Positions 1 to 13,217 are shown, numbered from the stretch's first letter. The stretch: DNA of 64,000 nucleotides from Absidia repens (GCA_002105175.1 MCGE01000001.1:682001-746000); one strand, 5' to 3'. Translations and numbers: made by a program. The notes: generated by a model not told the origin, from the letters alone.

Positions 1-3000
1 CACCAAAATCATCATCACACGACGGCGAACAACCTGAAACGCGTCAATCGGATATGGATGTCGACATGCCTGATGCCTCCTCAGAATCAACGACACATCA
101 AACGGCAGAAAAATCAGAACAACAGAAAAATGATGAAACGGCTTCACCGCTCGCTGCTGAATCGACAACCATGGAAACAACTACTGTACCATCCGATAAT
201 ACTTCCTCTTCTCCAAAAACCACTATCACCACCACCACCTCTGCTACTACTAGGGAAGATCAAAAGACTCAGGTCACCGACATCGCGACCGCTACTACTA
301 CTACGGAAGACCAAGAGCCTCCTTCCGCCACCAAAACAACAGCGGAGGATTCTACACCTGCTGCTGCTGCTCCGACAACAACCTCTTCCAACAACAATAA
401 CGCTACTGCTGCTCAAAATGGATATAGGCCACTCAATGTCAAGGACGCGTTAACTTATTTGGATCAAGTCAAAGTGCAATTTTCGGAACATCCTGAAGTC
501 TACAACAAATTTTTGGATATCATGAAAGATTTTAAAAGCCAAGCGTAAGTACTTAAAAAAGAAAAAGGAAAAAATAAAACACATCTGATGCTCATATTCT
601 TCTTTTTGTATTGTAGTATCGATACTCCTGGTGTGATTGAACGTGTGTCCACATTGTTCCGTGGCCATCCTCTATTGATATCAGGGTTCAACACTTTCTT
701 ACCTCCTGGCTATTGTATTGAATGTATTACTGATGAAAATGCCAACGATATCATCAAGGTCACGACACCTACTGGTACAACTACCACTAATGCTGGCGAA
801 CCTCTCCGACTTGGATCAGAAACAACGGGTACACCAACTCATGAACAACTTTATTATGGTACAGCTGCGGGAGGATATGGAGCAGGAGGCTATGGAGGAA
901 CGGGGCGAACTACCACCACCACCACAACAATGTATACTGATAGAAATGGCACTCCAATAACTACGCATCATTTACAACATCCTGGTCAACCTCCACCCGT
1001 CACTGGAAGTCATCAACTACACCATCAACAACAACAGCAACAGCAACAACCTCACCATCTTCAACACCCTCATGCAGCTGGTCAGCAGCCATTCCACCAT
1101 CCCACTGAAGATGGGATGGGAAATCGTCGTGCTCCAGTGGAATTCAATCATGCTATCAATTATGTCAACAAAATCAAGGTAAAAAAAAAAAAAAAATGGA
1201 GGAAAAACCGAGCTGTCCAAAGCAAGGGAGAGAGAGAGAGAGAGAGAGAGAGATGATGTAACTGGGGTACTGATCTTAACTTGCTTTGTTATAGAATCGA
1301 TTTTCAAGTGATCCTGATATTTATAAACAATTTTTGGAAATCCTTCAGACCTATCAAAAAGAACAACGGCCAATTCAAGAAGTCTATGGTCAAGTCCAAG
1401 TGTTATTCAATGGTGACAGTGAGCTCCTGGCAGAATTCAAACAATTTTTACCTGATACTACTGGCGGCGCATCCACAGCGGTTTATACTTCCACGCCTCA
1501 AGGTAAGAAAAAATAGTTCTATTATTCTATTCCTCTCTATTCCTAATATAATCTAACTACTTTTTTTTTATTGATTTATTTTTAATATATTAGGCCGAAA
1601 AGGGTTGATGATGGTGCCTGGTTTACCCAGTGTATCTCAAGGACGAAAGAAACGTGGTCCTTCTATGCTTGCGTCCAGTCTGTCAAAGGTAATAAAAAAA
1701 AAAGGTGTGAAAAGTGGGTATAGAAACATCAGTTGACTAATGATGGGCGTGTTTATTTAGCGGAGCAAACTTCAAAACAAAATGGATACTCAAACTTCCG
1801 AAGTACGCTCTGGGATGTCATTGGATCAAGAAATGATGCGACCTTTTGTATCAGGCGAAGAAGTGGAATTCTTTGAAAGAGTCAAGAAATATATTGGCAG
1901 CAAGGTGACGTACAATGCATTCCTCAAGGTCTTGAATCTGTTTAGCCAGCAAATTGTGGATCAAAATGTGCTCGTGAATCGTGTAGAAGGGTTTATTGGT
2001 GGAAATAAGGACCTGTTTGACATGTTTAAAACATTGGTGGGCTATGATGGCAAGGACGAAATGGTCGAAAATGTACCTGCTGATATGGATAAGCCTGATC
2101 TCTCTCGTTGTCGCGCCTGTGGTCCAAGTTATCGCCTTATTCCTAAATCGGTAAGGAAGATGATTTTTCATAATTAACAAAAGAGGTGAACAGTTGTATT
2201 CATTCACTCCCCCTTCCTTTTTTTTTTTGTGATCATTTTACCATGTAGTGGGAACAAAGTCAAATCTGCTCTGGTAAAGATGAATTGTGCTTAGAAGTGT
2301 TGAACAACAAATATGTATCACATCCTACTTGGGCAAGTGAAGACAGTGGTAACGTGGCATCCAAGAAAAACCAATATGAAGAAGCATTACATCGTGTCGA
2401 AGAAGAAAGGTAATTTTTTTTTCAAAAGAAATCAAACCTTGGCGCGCGCAGATTTTAATATTTCGTGTTTATATATATAGATATGACTACGATCTCAACA
2501 TTGAAGCAAACCTTAATACCATCGCGCTCTTGGAACCCATCATGAAAAAGATCTCTGTGATGAATCCTGAAGAAAAAATGGAATTTACGTTGGCCGTTGG
2601 ACTTGGTGGTCCATCCAAAACAATTTATCAACGTATCATCAAGAAAATTTATGGCAATGAAAAAGGATTACAAGTCATTGGTCTTCTTCACAGCAGTCCT
2701 GCGCAAACGGTGCCAATTGTTTTGAAGCGTCTCAAGCAAAAGGATGATGAATGGAAACGTGCGCAGGTAAGCATCTACATATAAATAAGACCACCGATAT
2801 TGTTTTTACTTATCATTTCTTCTTTTTATGTGTGCAGCGTGAATGGAACAAAATCTGGCGGGAAGTGGAAGCAAAAAACTACTTCAAGGCACTGGATTAC
2901 CAAGGTATCACCTTCAAGGCGAGTGACAAACGCAGAATCACCACGAAGCACCTCATCACGGAAATTGAAGAATGTCGAATGCAACAGCAGGAAGACTACC

Positions 3001-3844
3001 AACAGCAAATTCAAAAAGTCGATGCATCGTCCGCTTTATTGGTACCAGCAAGAAGACCACCCCAGTTTACGTTCAACTTTGGGAAGAAGGATGTTATCAA
3101 GGATGTCATTCGATTGGTGTACTACTTTTTCGAAAGAACGGAACTCTACAGTGTTGAAAATCAAACCAAGATGCGAACCTTTATGGAAACTCTATTACCA
3201 TTAGTGTTTGACGTTGGGTCACTCTTTTCGGATGATGCGAATGACGACGACGATGATGGTGCTGCTGCTGTTGCTGCTACAAATGGAGATGACGCTGGTG
3301 ACGAATCTATGGGCATTGAAGACGAAGGCGATGAAGATGGATTAGGCGACGACGATGAAGCTGCGGACGAAGCGGATGATGAAGAAGACGAAGAATCACA
3401 ATCTGTTCAATCCTATGACACGGATGACGACGCCGCCGGAACGAACAATAAACCTTCAAGGTCAACTCGTGGCAGCGCGAAAAAGAATTTCGGCAATCGA
3501 CGAACTCTCAAAGATATCTTGACCGATAACATTCGTCAACAATCTACTTTACAGCCGCAACAACAAACAGCAACAGGTACCGATGCTGCTGATACAGACG
3601 CCACTTTACCTAGTGATTCGGAAAATGGATCAAGTCAACAAATTCAACAAGAAACGGATGTGGATGTGCCTGACGCAAACGATCAACCTGAAACAACAAC
3701 TAGTCAAACAGCAGCAGTAACGGACGGTGACAGTGCCTCTCCCTCAAAAGCCGACCAAGACTCGATTTCCTCTACAAGCAATAAACGACATGTATACAAT
3801 CTATTTGGTGATAGTGGATTCTACTGCTTCTTCCGTTTATACCA

Positions 3845-3923
<79 letters not shown>

Positions 3924-5270
3924 GGTAACGGAGAGGACATGGTGAAAGAATATTGACAAACTTATATTTGGCTTCTTTTTTCATTTTAGCTGATTTACGA
4001 CCGACTTTGTCAAATGAAAGCTTTGGATGAGCTCTATAAAAAGGATCCTACCAAAACAAAACGCGAAAACAAAGCAGCATTAAATTTGGGGTTGAAATCA
4101 ATACGCATCTCTGGTAATATATATAAAATACAGCTCAATGGTATGACATGAATTAACTTTTTACTTATTTTGACGTAGGTTATCAACTAAACTTCTCCAA
4201 AGGGTATTATCAAGCACTACTCACCCTGATTGAAAAATTCTTTGAAGGGGAACTAGATCAACAGTCATTTGAAGAAATCTCCCGATATATTTTCGGAAGC
4301 AAGGCCTATATCATGTTTACCATTGATAAAACCGTCCTGGCGCTCATTCGACATGTAAGTTGGTTAGATAAGAGGTGGAAGTGGGATTCGAAGCACACAA
4401 AGAAAAAATGCGCAACAATCTAACTTTTTTTTTTTTTTTTTTAAAATTGTTATAGACCCATTTGATTGTCTCAAGTGAAAAGACACCACAACTGTTGGAT
4501 TTATTCAAAGAAGACCGCGAACTGGAACATGTGGATGCCCAAATACTTGGCGATTACCGACTTCGAGTGGAAAACATTGTAGGGAAAGATGAAGTCTTAT
4601 TCAATATTGCATTTGTAAGTTATTTTATTGGATGGGAGATAACACCACCAACTGACTAATACCACTTACTTGTTTTTTATTTGTGTATTAAAAAGGATAC
4701 CACCCGTAGATTGTTATCTATTCAAATACTTGGTGATAACGAAGACTATGAAAAGGATATTGGTGACAATTATGAAGAATATGTATCTAGTTATATTGAC
4801 TGGACAAATGCTACCAAAGGTATCAACTCATCTGATCTAACTCCTCGCTTTTTGAAAAGGTAAAAAAAAAAAAGGATATTCGAGTCAAGTAGAGTAGGTA
4901 GAGAAAAATCACTTACGCCTTTTTTTTTTTCCTCAGAAATTTGAAAACTCCCCCTGGCGATGGTGAAGACGCACAACAACAGGATATTTTTGTACAATCT
5001 GGAATGCAATACAAGATTTGTAGGGACACGTATCACTTGTTCTATATCATTGGATCCGAAGACATATTTATCAGACTTCCATCATCGCCATCAATACCAC
5101 CACCACAATCATCATCATCATCATCATCACCATCACCATCATCATCACATCCATCAACATCACAATGGAAATCATGGCTTGAATCCGATCAAGGTTGGGC
5201 CAAAGGGGTGACAAACAAAGAACAAGCAGAAGCGGATGCCCGTAAATTATTATTCTCAAATGATGCCTGA
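1..5270 (+). CDS. SIN3: SIN3 histone-deacetylase corepressor scaffold (5' partial)
   Basis: Scaffold of the Sin3/Rpd3 histone deacetylase complex in the nucleus; represses transcription through DNA-bound factors that contact its PAH domains. Exons: 1-544, 617-1178, 1295-1502, 1594-1688, 1761-2150, 2249-2409, 2481-2766, 2838-3845, 3990-4113, 4179-4354, 4456-4614, 4696-4859, 4937-5270; at least 1402 aa. The frame is open to base 3 before the first ATG (54), so the N-terminus probably lies outside the window. Seen in order: PAH1 (about residues 140-210, split by intron 1), PAH2 (355-420), PAH3 (498-565), the HDAC-interaction region starting [15 protein letters not shown] (about 581), a roughly 190-residue Asp/Glu/Ser/Gln-rich insert (from about 879), then the conserved Sin3 C-terminal region. 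Intron 8 holds a 72-nt A tract. Family assignment is very secure; the acidic insert is low-complexity and its role is unknown. Confidence 0.95.
3848..3919. repeat. 72-nt poly(A) tract in SIN3 intron 8
   Basis: An uninterrupted A run starts directly after the donor GT of SIN3 intron 8. Its length makes it a likely site of slippage and of assembly length error. It lies wholly inside the intron, so the coding frame is unaffected. Confidence 0.95.
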
Positions 5271-6437
5271 TCATCTCTTTCTCCCTCTCCCACCTCACCT
5301 TTATAGTATTGTTTTAGCATTCTTTAGCACACTTTATTTTTTTTTTCTTTCTTTCTTGTCATCCTTTGTTTCCCACTCTTCCTCCCCTACCTTTTTTTTC
5401 AATTTTATATATTCACCACATGCCCTCCTCTCTTGATTATTTTTCTTTTTACCATGTTTATTTTGTCCAATCCAATAAAATTTATAGTACACTATATTTT
5501 AACTTCTTTTATGAATGCTGAATATCCATGATTGTTTTTTTTTTCCTGTTTGTGTTCATGTGTGTATCAGTATGTGGTTGTGATTGTGCGTGTATGCCTT
5601 TGCCACAACTTCATGCCTCGTTGCAGTATATATGATTTAAAACCTTTGAAAACAATATGTGCGTAGAGTGGTGACAATTTTCTAATTATTAACCAATCTA
5701 GTAATAAAGTCCACCCCCTTCGCCCAAATACATTCCACCACCACCACCACCACCACCACCACCACAGTCAATATCATTCCAACCAAAAGACATCCCTTGA
5801 GAGTCATGGGTATATTGTGGACAGGTATATCAAACCGTATTTGAAGGAAGAATCTTTTTATATCAATTAAAACAATGGTATGATACGTAAAAAAACAAAA
5901 CAAAAACTAATCGAGGCATTTATTGAAGGCATATAAAGACATTTATTTATTTTTTATTGAGGAATATACGTAACGTGAGATAAATTAAAGAAACAAGTAA
6001 TTCTGTAGTATTGTACTCTAGTTGGAGTAAAACTAATCTACCCTGAGCGACAAGCTATCCTGTATTTGGAGAGGGGGTGGGGAGGATTTGCTATATTCCA
6101 GCGTAGGGGTGAATTGGGGAGGAGAAAGGGAGGGCAAAGACATAGTTGCGTCATAGGAAACGAATTTGCACGTTGCTGATGCTGAAAGGTAGGGCTTGCT
6201 GAAAATACAAAAAACAAAAAAACCAGAGAGAGTCAACTTCCTACTGCTTTTGAGTGGTTTTGGCAATTGTAAGGAAAAAAAAAGGAGTAAATCATTGTGG
6301 CGAGTTCTGTCATGAGAAGAGAAAACTGCAATGTTGACGATGTTGTATAGTGAAAGAGAGGGGAAAAAAAGTAGGTAAGTTCCTTTTTTTGTGCCCATGA
6401 AGGTTAATTGACGACAAAAAAAATACCACAGAAAATA
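5271..6437. other. Intergenic, SIN3 3' flank
   Basis: AT-rich sequence with no convincing gene. It holds T-rich 3'-UTR-like sequence, a (CAC)n microsatellite at about 5731-5766, and a minus-strand open frame at 6033-6443 whose low-complexity, pyrimidine-tract translation resembles no family I know. Confidence 0.6.
5474..5479 (+). terminator. Poly(A) signal for SIN3
   Basis: AATAAA about 205 bases after the SIN3 stop codon, in a T-rich 3' region. Candidate cleavage/polyadenylation signal by position and match only. Confidence 0.5.
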
Positions 6438-7200
6438 TTTCAAATCCCGTCCACGTGAAGGTGAATTTATTTACTCCCGATTTTTTTTTCGCTCTATCCC
6501 TTCTTCCTTCTTTTATTTTTTCTTCACCATTCAACTTCTTTGAGGTCATGATGGACTTAGATTAGTGTTAGGACTAGTTTAGAAGGGGGTTTCAGCTCAG
6601 GGATTACAAGATGCATGGGGGAACCCTTTCATTTTGGATTCAGGATTTTGGACCACCCATTAGCTGGCTTTTTAGAGTCTTCATTAGTTTAGTTTAGCGT
6701 TAGTTTGCCCATAGTTATATTGAATAAAATATACCTCTTTTTACGTGCTTCAATGAAAATGTCCCATTAGTTTTTTTCTCACGTCTTGTACAGAACATAC
6801 AGTACAATTGATTCCATTTTTACAATCAGCTCTTTTAGAATAGTGTTAACTGTTGCTATACTTCAATAAAAGGTATTCCTTTGGTCTTCTTTTGACTTGT
6901 ACTGTACTATACGGTACAATATATTTTATTCTCAGTTTTACCATTGTCCCTTTATACATTTATTGCCATTCTTCTGATCTGCTTTCCGTCTCCCTCATGC
7001 TACCTCCATTTGAACCCTTTATTACATTGGCTCCCGTATTCTTAAATTTAATGCCTATCATGCTCATTCAAATAAACTTTCCTTGCATCTTTAGAAATAT
7101 TATACAATCATTTTTTGCCACCAAACCAACCATCCATCTATCATACAATTAATTGCACAATGCTTTAAAGTTTACGCCTATAAGCTCACAGCTAAAGCCT
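6438..7200 (+). repeat. Dispersed element, copy 1
   Basis: First of four related copies. It starts with CAAATCCCGTCCACGTGAAG (6441), then a pyrimidine-rich tract (about 6479-6540), then a core at about 6552-6730 that is near-identical to the other copies (for example GGATTACAAGATGCATGGGG). The downstream part contains TTCAATAAAAGGTATTCC, shared with copy 3. Similarity fades after about 7100, so the 3' border is approximate. Frames are broken by stops and by indels between copies, so I do not read it as protein coding. Noncoding RNA gene or non-autonomous mobile element are both possible. Confidence 0.85.
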
Positions 7201-7666
7201 ACAGCCATAATAACCACCTCTACGCTATAGCCCAAATGCAAAATGTCGGAGGCGTCAATGGCTCATCCCGCCTTTTTTTCTACCCACAATCCTGAAAATT
7301 GTAGCTATCATTTACTGATAATCAGAATATACCTTTACAATTTTTAGGCATTCCTATGTTGCAAATATGATAGTGATCTGTATGGATACGTAAATAATAA
7401 ATAAATAATTGAGCACAGTATTTTATTTCTTGACGAAGGATGATAGCCTTTACGAGGCCCTAATTCACATTTATTCACAATTCGACACCCATTAGTCGCG
7501 TGTCACAATCAATCTATGCATATATTCAAAAAGCGCATTCAGTCAAGAGCAATAATGATTAAAAAAAAGGTAGGCAAGTTTATTGAGATGAATATAAATA
7601 GGATAAATAAAGAGCTAATAGAAGGGGGAGGGTAAACTACAACATGATATATTCTAAAAAAACAAA
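7201..7666. other. Intergenic, no feature recognised
   Basis: AT-rich flank between repeat copy 1 and the 3' end of the dehydrogenase gene. The only signal noted is a minus-strand AATAAA (7579-7584) suited to that gene. Confidence 0.5.
7579..7584 (-). terminator. Poly(A) signal for the SDR gene
   Basis: AATAAA on the minus strand, about 83 bases past the dehydrogenase stop. Positional call only. Confidence 0.45.
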
Positions 7667-8774
7667 CTAATCTACATTTTTGCGATGAACCATACGAGCC
7701 GACGCTTGAGCAGTTGGGAATACTAACAACAATATCAACAGTAATAAATATCCAAGTCAGTGACAGTCCATTTCCATCATTAGTGATTCATGTTTTGCTT
7801 ACCTAGCATGTCACAAATATTGACGTGAGCAGGACGAGAGGTAGTAAACACGATGAGTTCCGCTATCGAAAAAAAAAAGAAATCATTGGGTCAGAATCGG
7901 TTGATTTTCGATATAAAAATAAAAATAAAAAAAGGGGGAAGTCTTACCAATATCCTGACCAACCAAGGGCGTCATGCCTTTATAAACATCATCGGCCTTT
8001 TCAGCATCACCACCGAAGCGCACCTTGGAGAATTCCGTTTCCACCATACCGGGACAAATTTGGCTTACCCGTATCGGCGTGTCCATCAGTTCGAAAAGAA
8101 GGGACCTTGTAATTGCTTCCACTGCATGCTTGGTCCCACAATAGATGCTCCCACCTGGGTATGCTTCTTTGCCTGCCACAGATCCTAGTTGCACAATATG
8201 TCCTTGATTTCTTTCTCTCATTCCAGGGAGAATCGCTTGCGTAAGGAAGACAAGACCTTTCACATTGGTGTCAAACATCGTGGTGTAGGCCTCTTCGGTG
8301 ACTTTTTCCAAAGGGTCCATCCCAAGCACAAGGCCGGCATTGTTCACTAAAATATCCACGCGTTTGAAATCGCCAGGAAGAGAGCTGACTGCCTTGTCGA
8401 TGCTGCTTTTATCGCGCATATCCAACCCCACCGTATGGACTTGAATCCCCGAGTACCGTTGCTGCAGTTCCTTTTTGAGTTCATCGAGTCGATTGACGCG
8501 TCTGGCTGTAAGAATCAGATTCGACCCTGCCTTGGCAAATTCATGAGCAGTGGCAAGTCCAATGCCAGACGAAGCACCCGTACTATAGTATATATATACA
8601 TATTTAGTCATTGGTTTTCTTTTCGCACGGTTCTGTCTTTTTTTTTTTTTTGAAGTCTTACATAAACACATTTTTGCCCTTCAAACGGTCAGCAGTATAA
8701 AATCTTTTGGATAGAATCTGAGCACTGGATTTTGCAGTTTGTTTAAATGGTCGTAAAAGTAGAGAAGAAAACAT
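7667..8774 (-). CDS. Short-chain dehydrogenase/reductase, 3-hydroxy-acid dehydrogenase type
   Basis: NADP-dependent short-chain dehydrogenase close to the yeast YMR226C / bacterial YdfG group, which oxidises 3-hydroxy acids such as serine; substrate here is inferred from the family. Exons in transcript order: 8774-8662, 8582-7948, 7862-7803, 7722-7667; 287 aa. Seen: cofactor loop TGASSGIG (about 39-46), NNAG (118-121), catalytic Ser in GSVAG (about 172), YCGTK with the Tyr/Lys pair (185-189), and the family's closing LVFPTAQAS, which appears only after joining exons 3 and 4 and so confirms them. The extra N-terminus is rich in Arg, Lys, Ser and Leu with no acidic residue in the first 28, suggesting a mitochondrial presequence. 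The start is the only upstream Met that joins in frame. Diverges from the GYP1 gene over about 550 bp. Confidence 0.9.
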
Positions 8775-9325
8775 GGTGGTGCAGTTGAGATAAAAAGAAA
8801 TAAAGAAAGGAGAAATGCGGGGGAGATGGGAAAAAATGAAATTGACGGGAATTGAAATTTAGTTCTTGATGTGGATGTCTTCGTTATACCGGACTAAAAA
8901 TCCATCTCATTGTTGAACACTGTTCTTGATTGAATAATTTGAAGGCTGTCATTTGAATGCACTATCCCTATAACAAAAAAAAAAAAAACATAATTGATAT
9001 TGCATGGTTTTGTGATGGAATAGTGCCCGTGAAGGAGTCCATCCATTTGCTGCATTAGATTGGTGCCTTTGATAATAATAATACTACACGAGGAATATGG
9101 CTATTGGACAAAAAAATGCGGATTCGATATTAATCGTGGGCGTTGTGGTCTGAAGCACTTGGTATAATTTTTTCGCCAATCTGCCCAATTGCCAATATTA
9201 ATTTTTGCCGGGCGGGAATTAAATTGCTTGGTGGTTCCAAATTTGTACACCCAAGTTTTTCTTTTTCTCCATTCTACCATTTAATAATTTTCTTATTCGG
9301 CCTTGACCTTATCTTATTATTGCTC
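8775..9325. promoter_or_regulatory. Divergent promoter region, SDR / GYP1
   Basis: About 550 bp between two outward-facing start codons, so it must hold both 5' UTRs and promoters. AT-rich with A and T runs. I see no motif specific enough to name. Confidence 0.5.
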
Positions 9326-12042
9326 ATGGATGAATGTAAGTCCCACGTTGGATTCTTGCTTTTTTGTTTTTTTTTTTCTAATTGTGTCTGTTTTGTTTTC
9401 TTCTCTCATAGATGTGCCAAGAAAGTAAGTGGTCCTGCCTCATACTTTATTGAGAACTGGAACTAACTCCAATTTTTTCATAGATCATTTTGGCGGCGAA
9501 ATGGAATGAAACTGCCTGGAAGGTAAGAGAGATATATAGTCAAAATATTATGGAAGCAGATTCAGAACACTAAGACCCGTTTATATATGATAGTGTCCGT
9601 ATTGTGCCCAGTCATACCCAACAAACAGACAACCAAGGTGATGATGACTCCACTAAAGTACTTACAACTCTTGATGCGCGTTTTTCTTATTCAACTCTGG
9701 TCATAAATCAACATAAAAACACAATAGAAACATCAACCCCAGCATCATTACTGTCTCAACCTCCAAGCACGAGCAAATCTTCACCGGCAGCTACCCACAA
9801 TGCTCTCACTAACGACCGTGGCACAACAGTATCCGATGTTTTATCCTCATCCTCATCCTCTTTCCAACCACGCAACGATCATGCCCAGCACAAGCGCCAT
9901 ACGTCTTCAACACAACAAAAGTCATTCAACGCCTTTTTAAAGGACACCAACGACGAATGGGATGATTCTATTGAAGATAACAAACGCCCTAAAGCCAAAT
10001 CGATACCAGGATCGCCTTCGACGATACAATCCACCACCACCACCGCCATCAGGAATGCCAACTCGTCTACTATGGCAACCGACTTTGCCACATCACCAGT
10101 ACAAGCCGCACTACCGCTGCCACCACTATCACTATCATCGTCGTCATCAGCAGCATATACCTCCTCCTCCTCCCTTGTTCCTGAACCGCAACAAGAACTT
10201 ATTATATCAAAGTTGACTTTGGCTGATGATCAACCCTCACCACAGCAGTTACCAACGCCAACAACGCAACTTTACAAAAAATCAACTGATGTCAATGGTG
10301 TTATTGATAACGTCAAAGATGTCTTGAAAGGTAATCATCAATGAAAACTAGGACTACATATCTGAAATATACTAACAGAATCTTGTCTTTTCGATGGATG
10401 GGGTTTAGATCCTACTTTGATTCTAAATGATATTGAGCCTGAGAAAACGCTGGATCCGAATCGCACAAAGAAGATGAAAGAAATCTTATGCAACGCCAAT
10501 GTCGATTTAGGTAAGTGTGTGTGTGCGGGGGGGGTCTGAGAATCAGCTTTAGTTGATTTTGATATATATTTTTGGATCATACAATAGTGGCTTTACGTGG
10601 TATTTGCTGGAGTGGGATTCCTCCAGATTTTAGATTGATTGCTTGGCAACTCTTATTGGTAAGTGAGCCTCCTCCTGCTCGTCTTCCTCCACCCCCCCAA
10701 AAAAAAGAATTGCTTTTTCATTTATTCGATACTTTCTTTTATTAGGGCTACTTACCATGCAACTCCGAAAGACGAGTGGAAACCTTGGCAAGGAAACGCA
10801 AAGAATATTTGGATAGTGTGAAAGCAGCTTATGCAAGAGGAACCGAAGGTCTGGATCAAGCGTTATGGCATCAGGTAAATAAAACGCAACTCTTTGTTTA
10901 TCCTCATTCCGATTCTGACCAAACCTTTTTCATTGTTCTAGATTCATATTGATATTCTACGAACCAACCCAGGGGTAATCTTGTATCAATCTACAATCAC
11001 GCAAGAGGTAACCTGACAAACACGTACAAACAGAAATCAGTTGGCCTATGCAACCTAATTGATTCACAATGTTTTTCTAGTGCTTGGAACGTATCTTATA
11101 CCAATGGGCTATTCGACATCCTGCCAGTGGTTATGTACAAGGAATTAATGATTTGGTGATGCCGATTTTTGAAGTCTTTTTATCCGCTTATATCGGTAAT
11201 AGAATTGGCAAAAAAAAAAAAAAAAAAGAAAGAGTAGTTTGCCAAGAGAAAAAGGAACTGATGAATATAATCTCCTAGATACTGATCCGGAGGGATATGA
11301 TATGAAGAAGCTGAACCAAGACGTATTGGATGTGGTGGAAGCTGATAGTTTTTGGTGCCTCTCAAAACTTTTGGATGGTATTCAGGTAAATCAAAAGAAA
11401 CACAAATCAAAAGGTACTGTATCTTTTTATGCAAACTAATACTCTTTTCTTCGGGCGGGATTTGTATATAGGATAATTATACCTTTGCTCAACCTGGAAT
11501 ACAAAGACAAATTGTGACCTTGAAAGACTTAGTATCAAGAATAGATGGTAATAATAAATAGATAGAATGAAGAAGGAAGGATTTTGTTTTTAATCCTTTT
11601 GTATTATATCAATAGCACGATTGGCAAACCATTTACAACAAGAAGGGATCGAATTTATACAGTTTGCTTTTCGGTGGATGAATTGTCTTTTGATGCGGGA
11701 ACTTCCTTTGAAAAGCACCATACGAATGTGGGATACTTATTTGGCGGAAGGGTCTTCGGAAGGATTCTCGGAATTTCATGTTTATGTATGCGCAGCGTTC
11801 TTGGTGAAGTGGTCTGCCAAGTTACAGAAAATGGATTTCCAGGTAATATGATTTTTTTAGGAAATTGCGGGATACAAATATTGATTGCATGATTCTTGTT
11901 TTATCTTTAGGAAATCATGATCTTTTTACAGCAACTACCTACTGAGGGTTGGCAAGAAAAAGACATTGAACTTTTATTATCTGAAGCCTACATGTGGAAA
12001 ACATTGTTCCATAATGCCCCTAGCCACCTGAAAAACAAATAG
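9326..12042 (+). CDS. GYP1: GYP1/TBC1D22-type Rab GTPase-activating protein
   Basis: TBC-domain GAP that speeds GTP hydrolysis on Rab GTPases; the Gyp1 group acts on Ypt1/Rab1-type GTPases at the Golgi. Exons: 9326-9335, 9412-9424, 9484-9522, 9594-10330, 10409-10510, 10588-10658, 10746-10874, 10942-11007, 11081-11195, 11279-11385, 11472-11547, 11616-11842, 11911-12042; 607 aa. The first three tiny exons join to give SFWRRNGMKLPGS, matching the TBC1D22 family N-terminus and supporting this start. A Ser/Thr/Pro-rich linker follows (about 30-265), then the TBC domain from LRGICWSGIPPDFR to the C-terminus. The arginine finger (IDILRTNP, R374) and glutamine finger (YVQG, Q409) are both present, so catalysis is expected. 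The rule IxxDxxR and YxQ comes from family knowledge. Confidence 0.93.
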
Positions 12043-13217
12043 AATACGATCTCACTTTTTTATTAGTTTAGCATAGTTCCATTTTATAGTTACAATTAGT
12101 GGTCATTTAGTTTGGTAGTTTATCTATTATTGAAACCCTTTTGATATACTGAATTTAGACCCATTTTTATAATAAATATGTATCTATTTGACCCTGATCA
12201 TAGTTGTGTTATTGATGATGAAGATGTGCGGTAACTTGAGGGAAATCGTTTGATGATGATCTTTTTACACTTTGTATCTATCTTTAGCATCGTCCCACAG
12301 TTCATCCCTTACCCTTCCTACCCTTTACCCTTTACTGTGTTACCCTCTACCCCTTCTTCTCTCCTTTATTTATTTATTTTGTAGTACCAAAGGAAAATAA
12401 AAGCATATAGATTCAACACCTTATGTGAAACTGCTACACAAAAAAGGGGCCTTAATGACAACATGAAAAGGGGACACTGAATATATGATCAATTATGTAT
12501 GATGAATAAAAAAAGAAATAGAAATGACGATGCTGGCATATCAAACAGGATTAAAGAATACCGTGCAGAGACCAGATTTTTTTTTTTCCATAAAAAAAAA
12601 AAACAGGCATTCGATGTGTCCAAGCTCGAGTTTTGTTGTTATTTTGTTTTATTTTTCTTTACGTAAAACAAGATTTGTCAATATCCCCCTTTTTTTTCAT
12701 AATCATCCATCAAACCACCCTGAAGATACAAACAGACCCACACACACACATACACAAGCGCATTTTTTTCATTTGGTAGATTTTATTGTACTGTTTGTTT
12801 ATTCATAAAAGAGGATCACAACAAAAGAAGCATACAAAGGATGTCTATACTAAGGACTATAAATACAATGGTGGGCGTTTCCAAATAAATAAAAAAAGAT
12901 ACAGATAAGATAGATGGAAATATACAATAAAAATAATAAATAAAATAAAAGGGGGAGAAATGATAAAAAATCTATAGTGTGTAAATGTATTGTGTGTTGT
13001 ATAGTGTGAAATGTGCATAAAAAAAAGTGTCATGATGAATAGTAATAAAAAAAAAAGAATATCAAATGTTCGGAAACTACATATATGAATCAAAAGGAAG
13101 GAAGGGTATTGATTGCTCTCTCTGTGTGTGTATATGTATATATATATATATATAAAGTAGGGAGGGTAAAAGAAAAAAAAAGTGGGGAGTACAAAGGGAT
13201 AAAAGGGAGAAACGGGA
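12043..13217. other. Convergent 3' intergenic region
   Basis: Lies between the 3' ends of the GYP1 (+) and NRG1-like (-) genes. Contains AATAAA (about 12172) after GYP1, several A and T runs, a short TA microsatellite near 13137-13154 and a GT run. Open frames here, including one at 12857-13591 antisense to the zinc-finger gene tail, are low-complexity. Nothing else recognised. Confidence 0.5.

Noticed and set aside
6033..6443. 136-codon minus-strand frame next to repeat copy 1
   Set aside because: Phe/Ser/Leu-rich translation of A/T tracts, no domain, ends at the repeat border; no splice partners seen.
6853..7152. 99-codon frame within repeat copy 1
   Set aside because: Not conserved as a frame in the other three copies.
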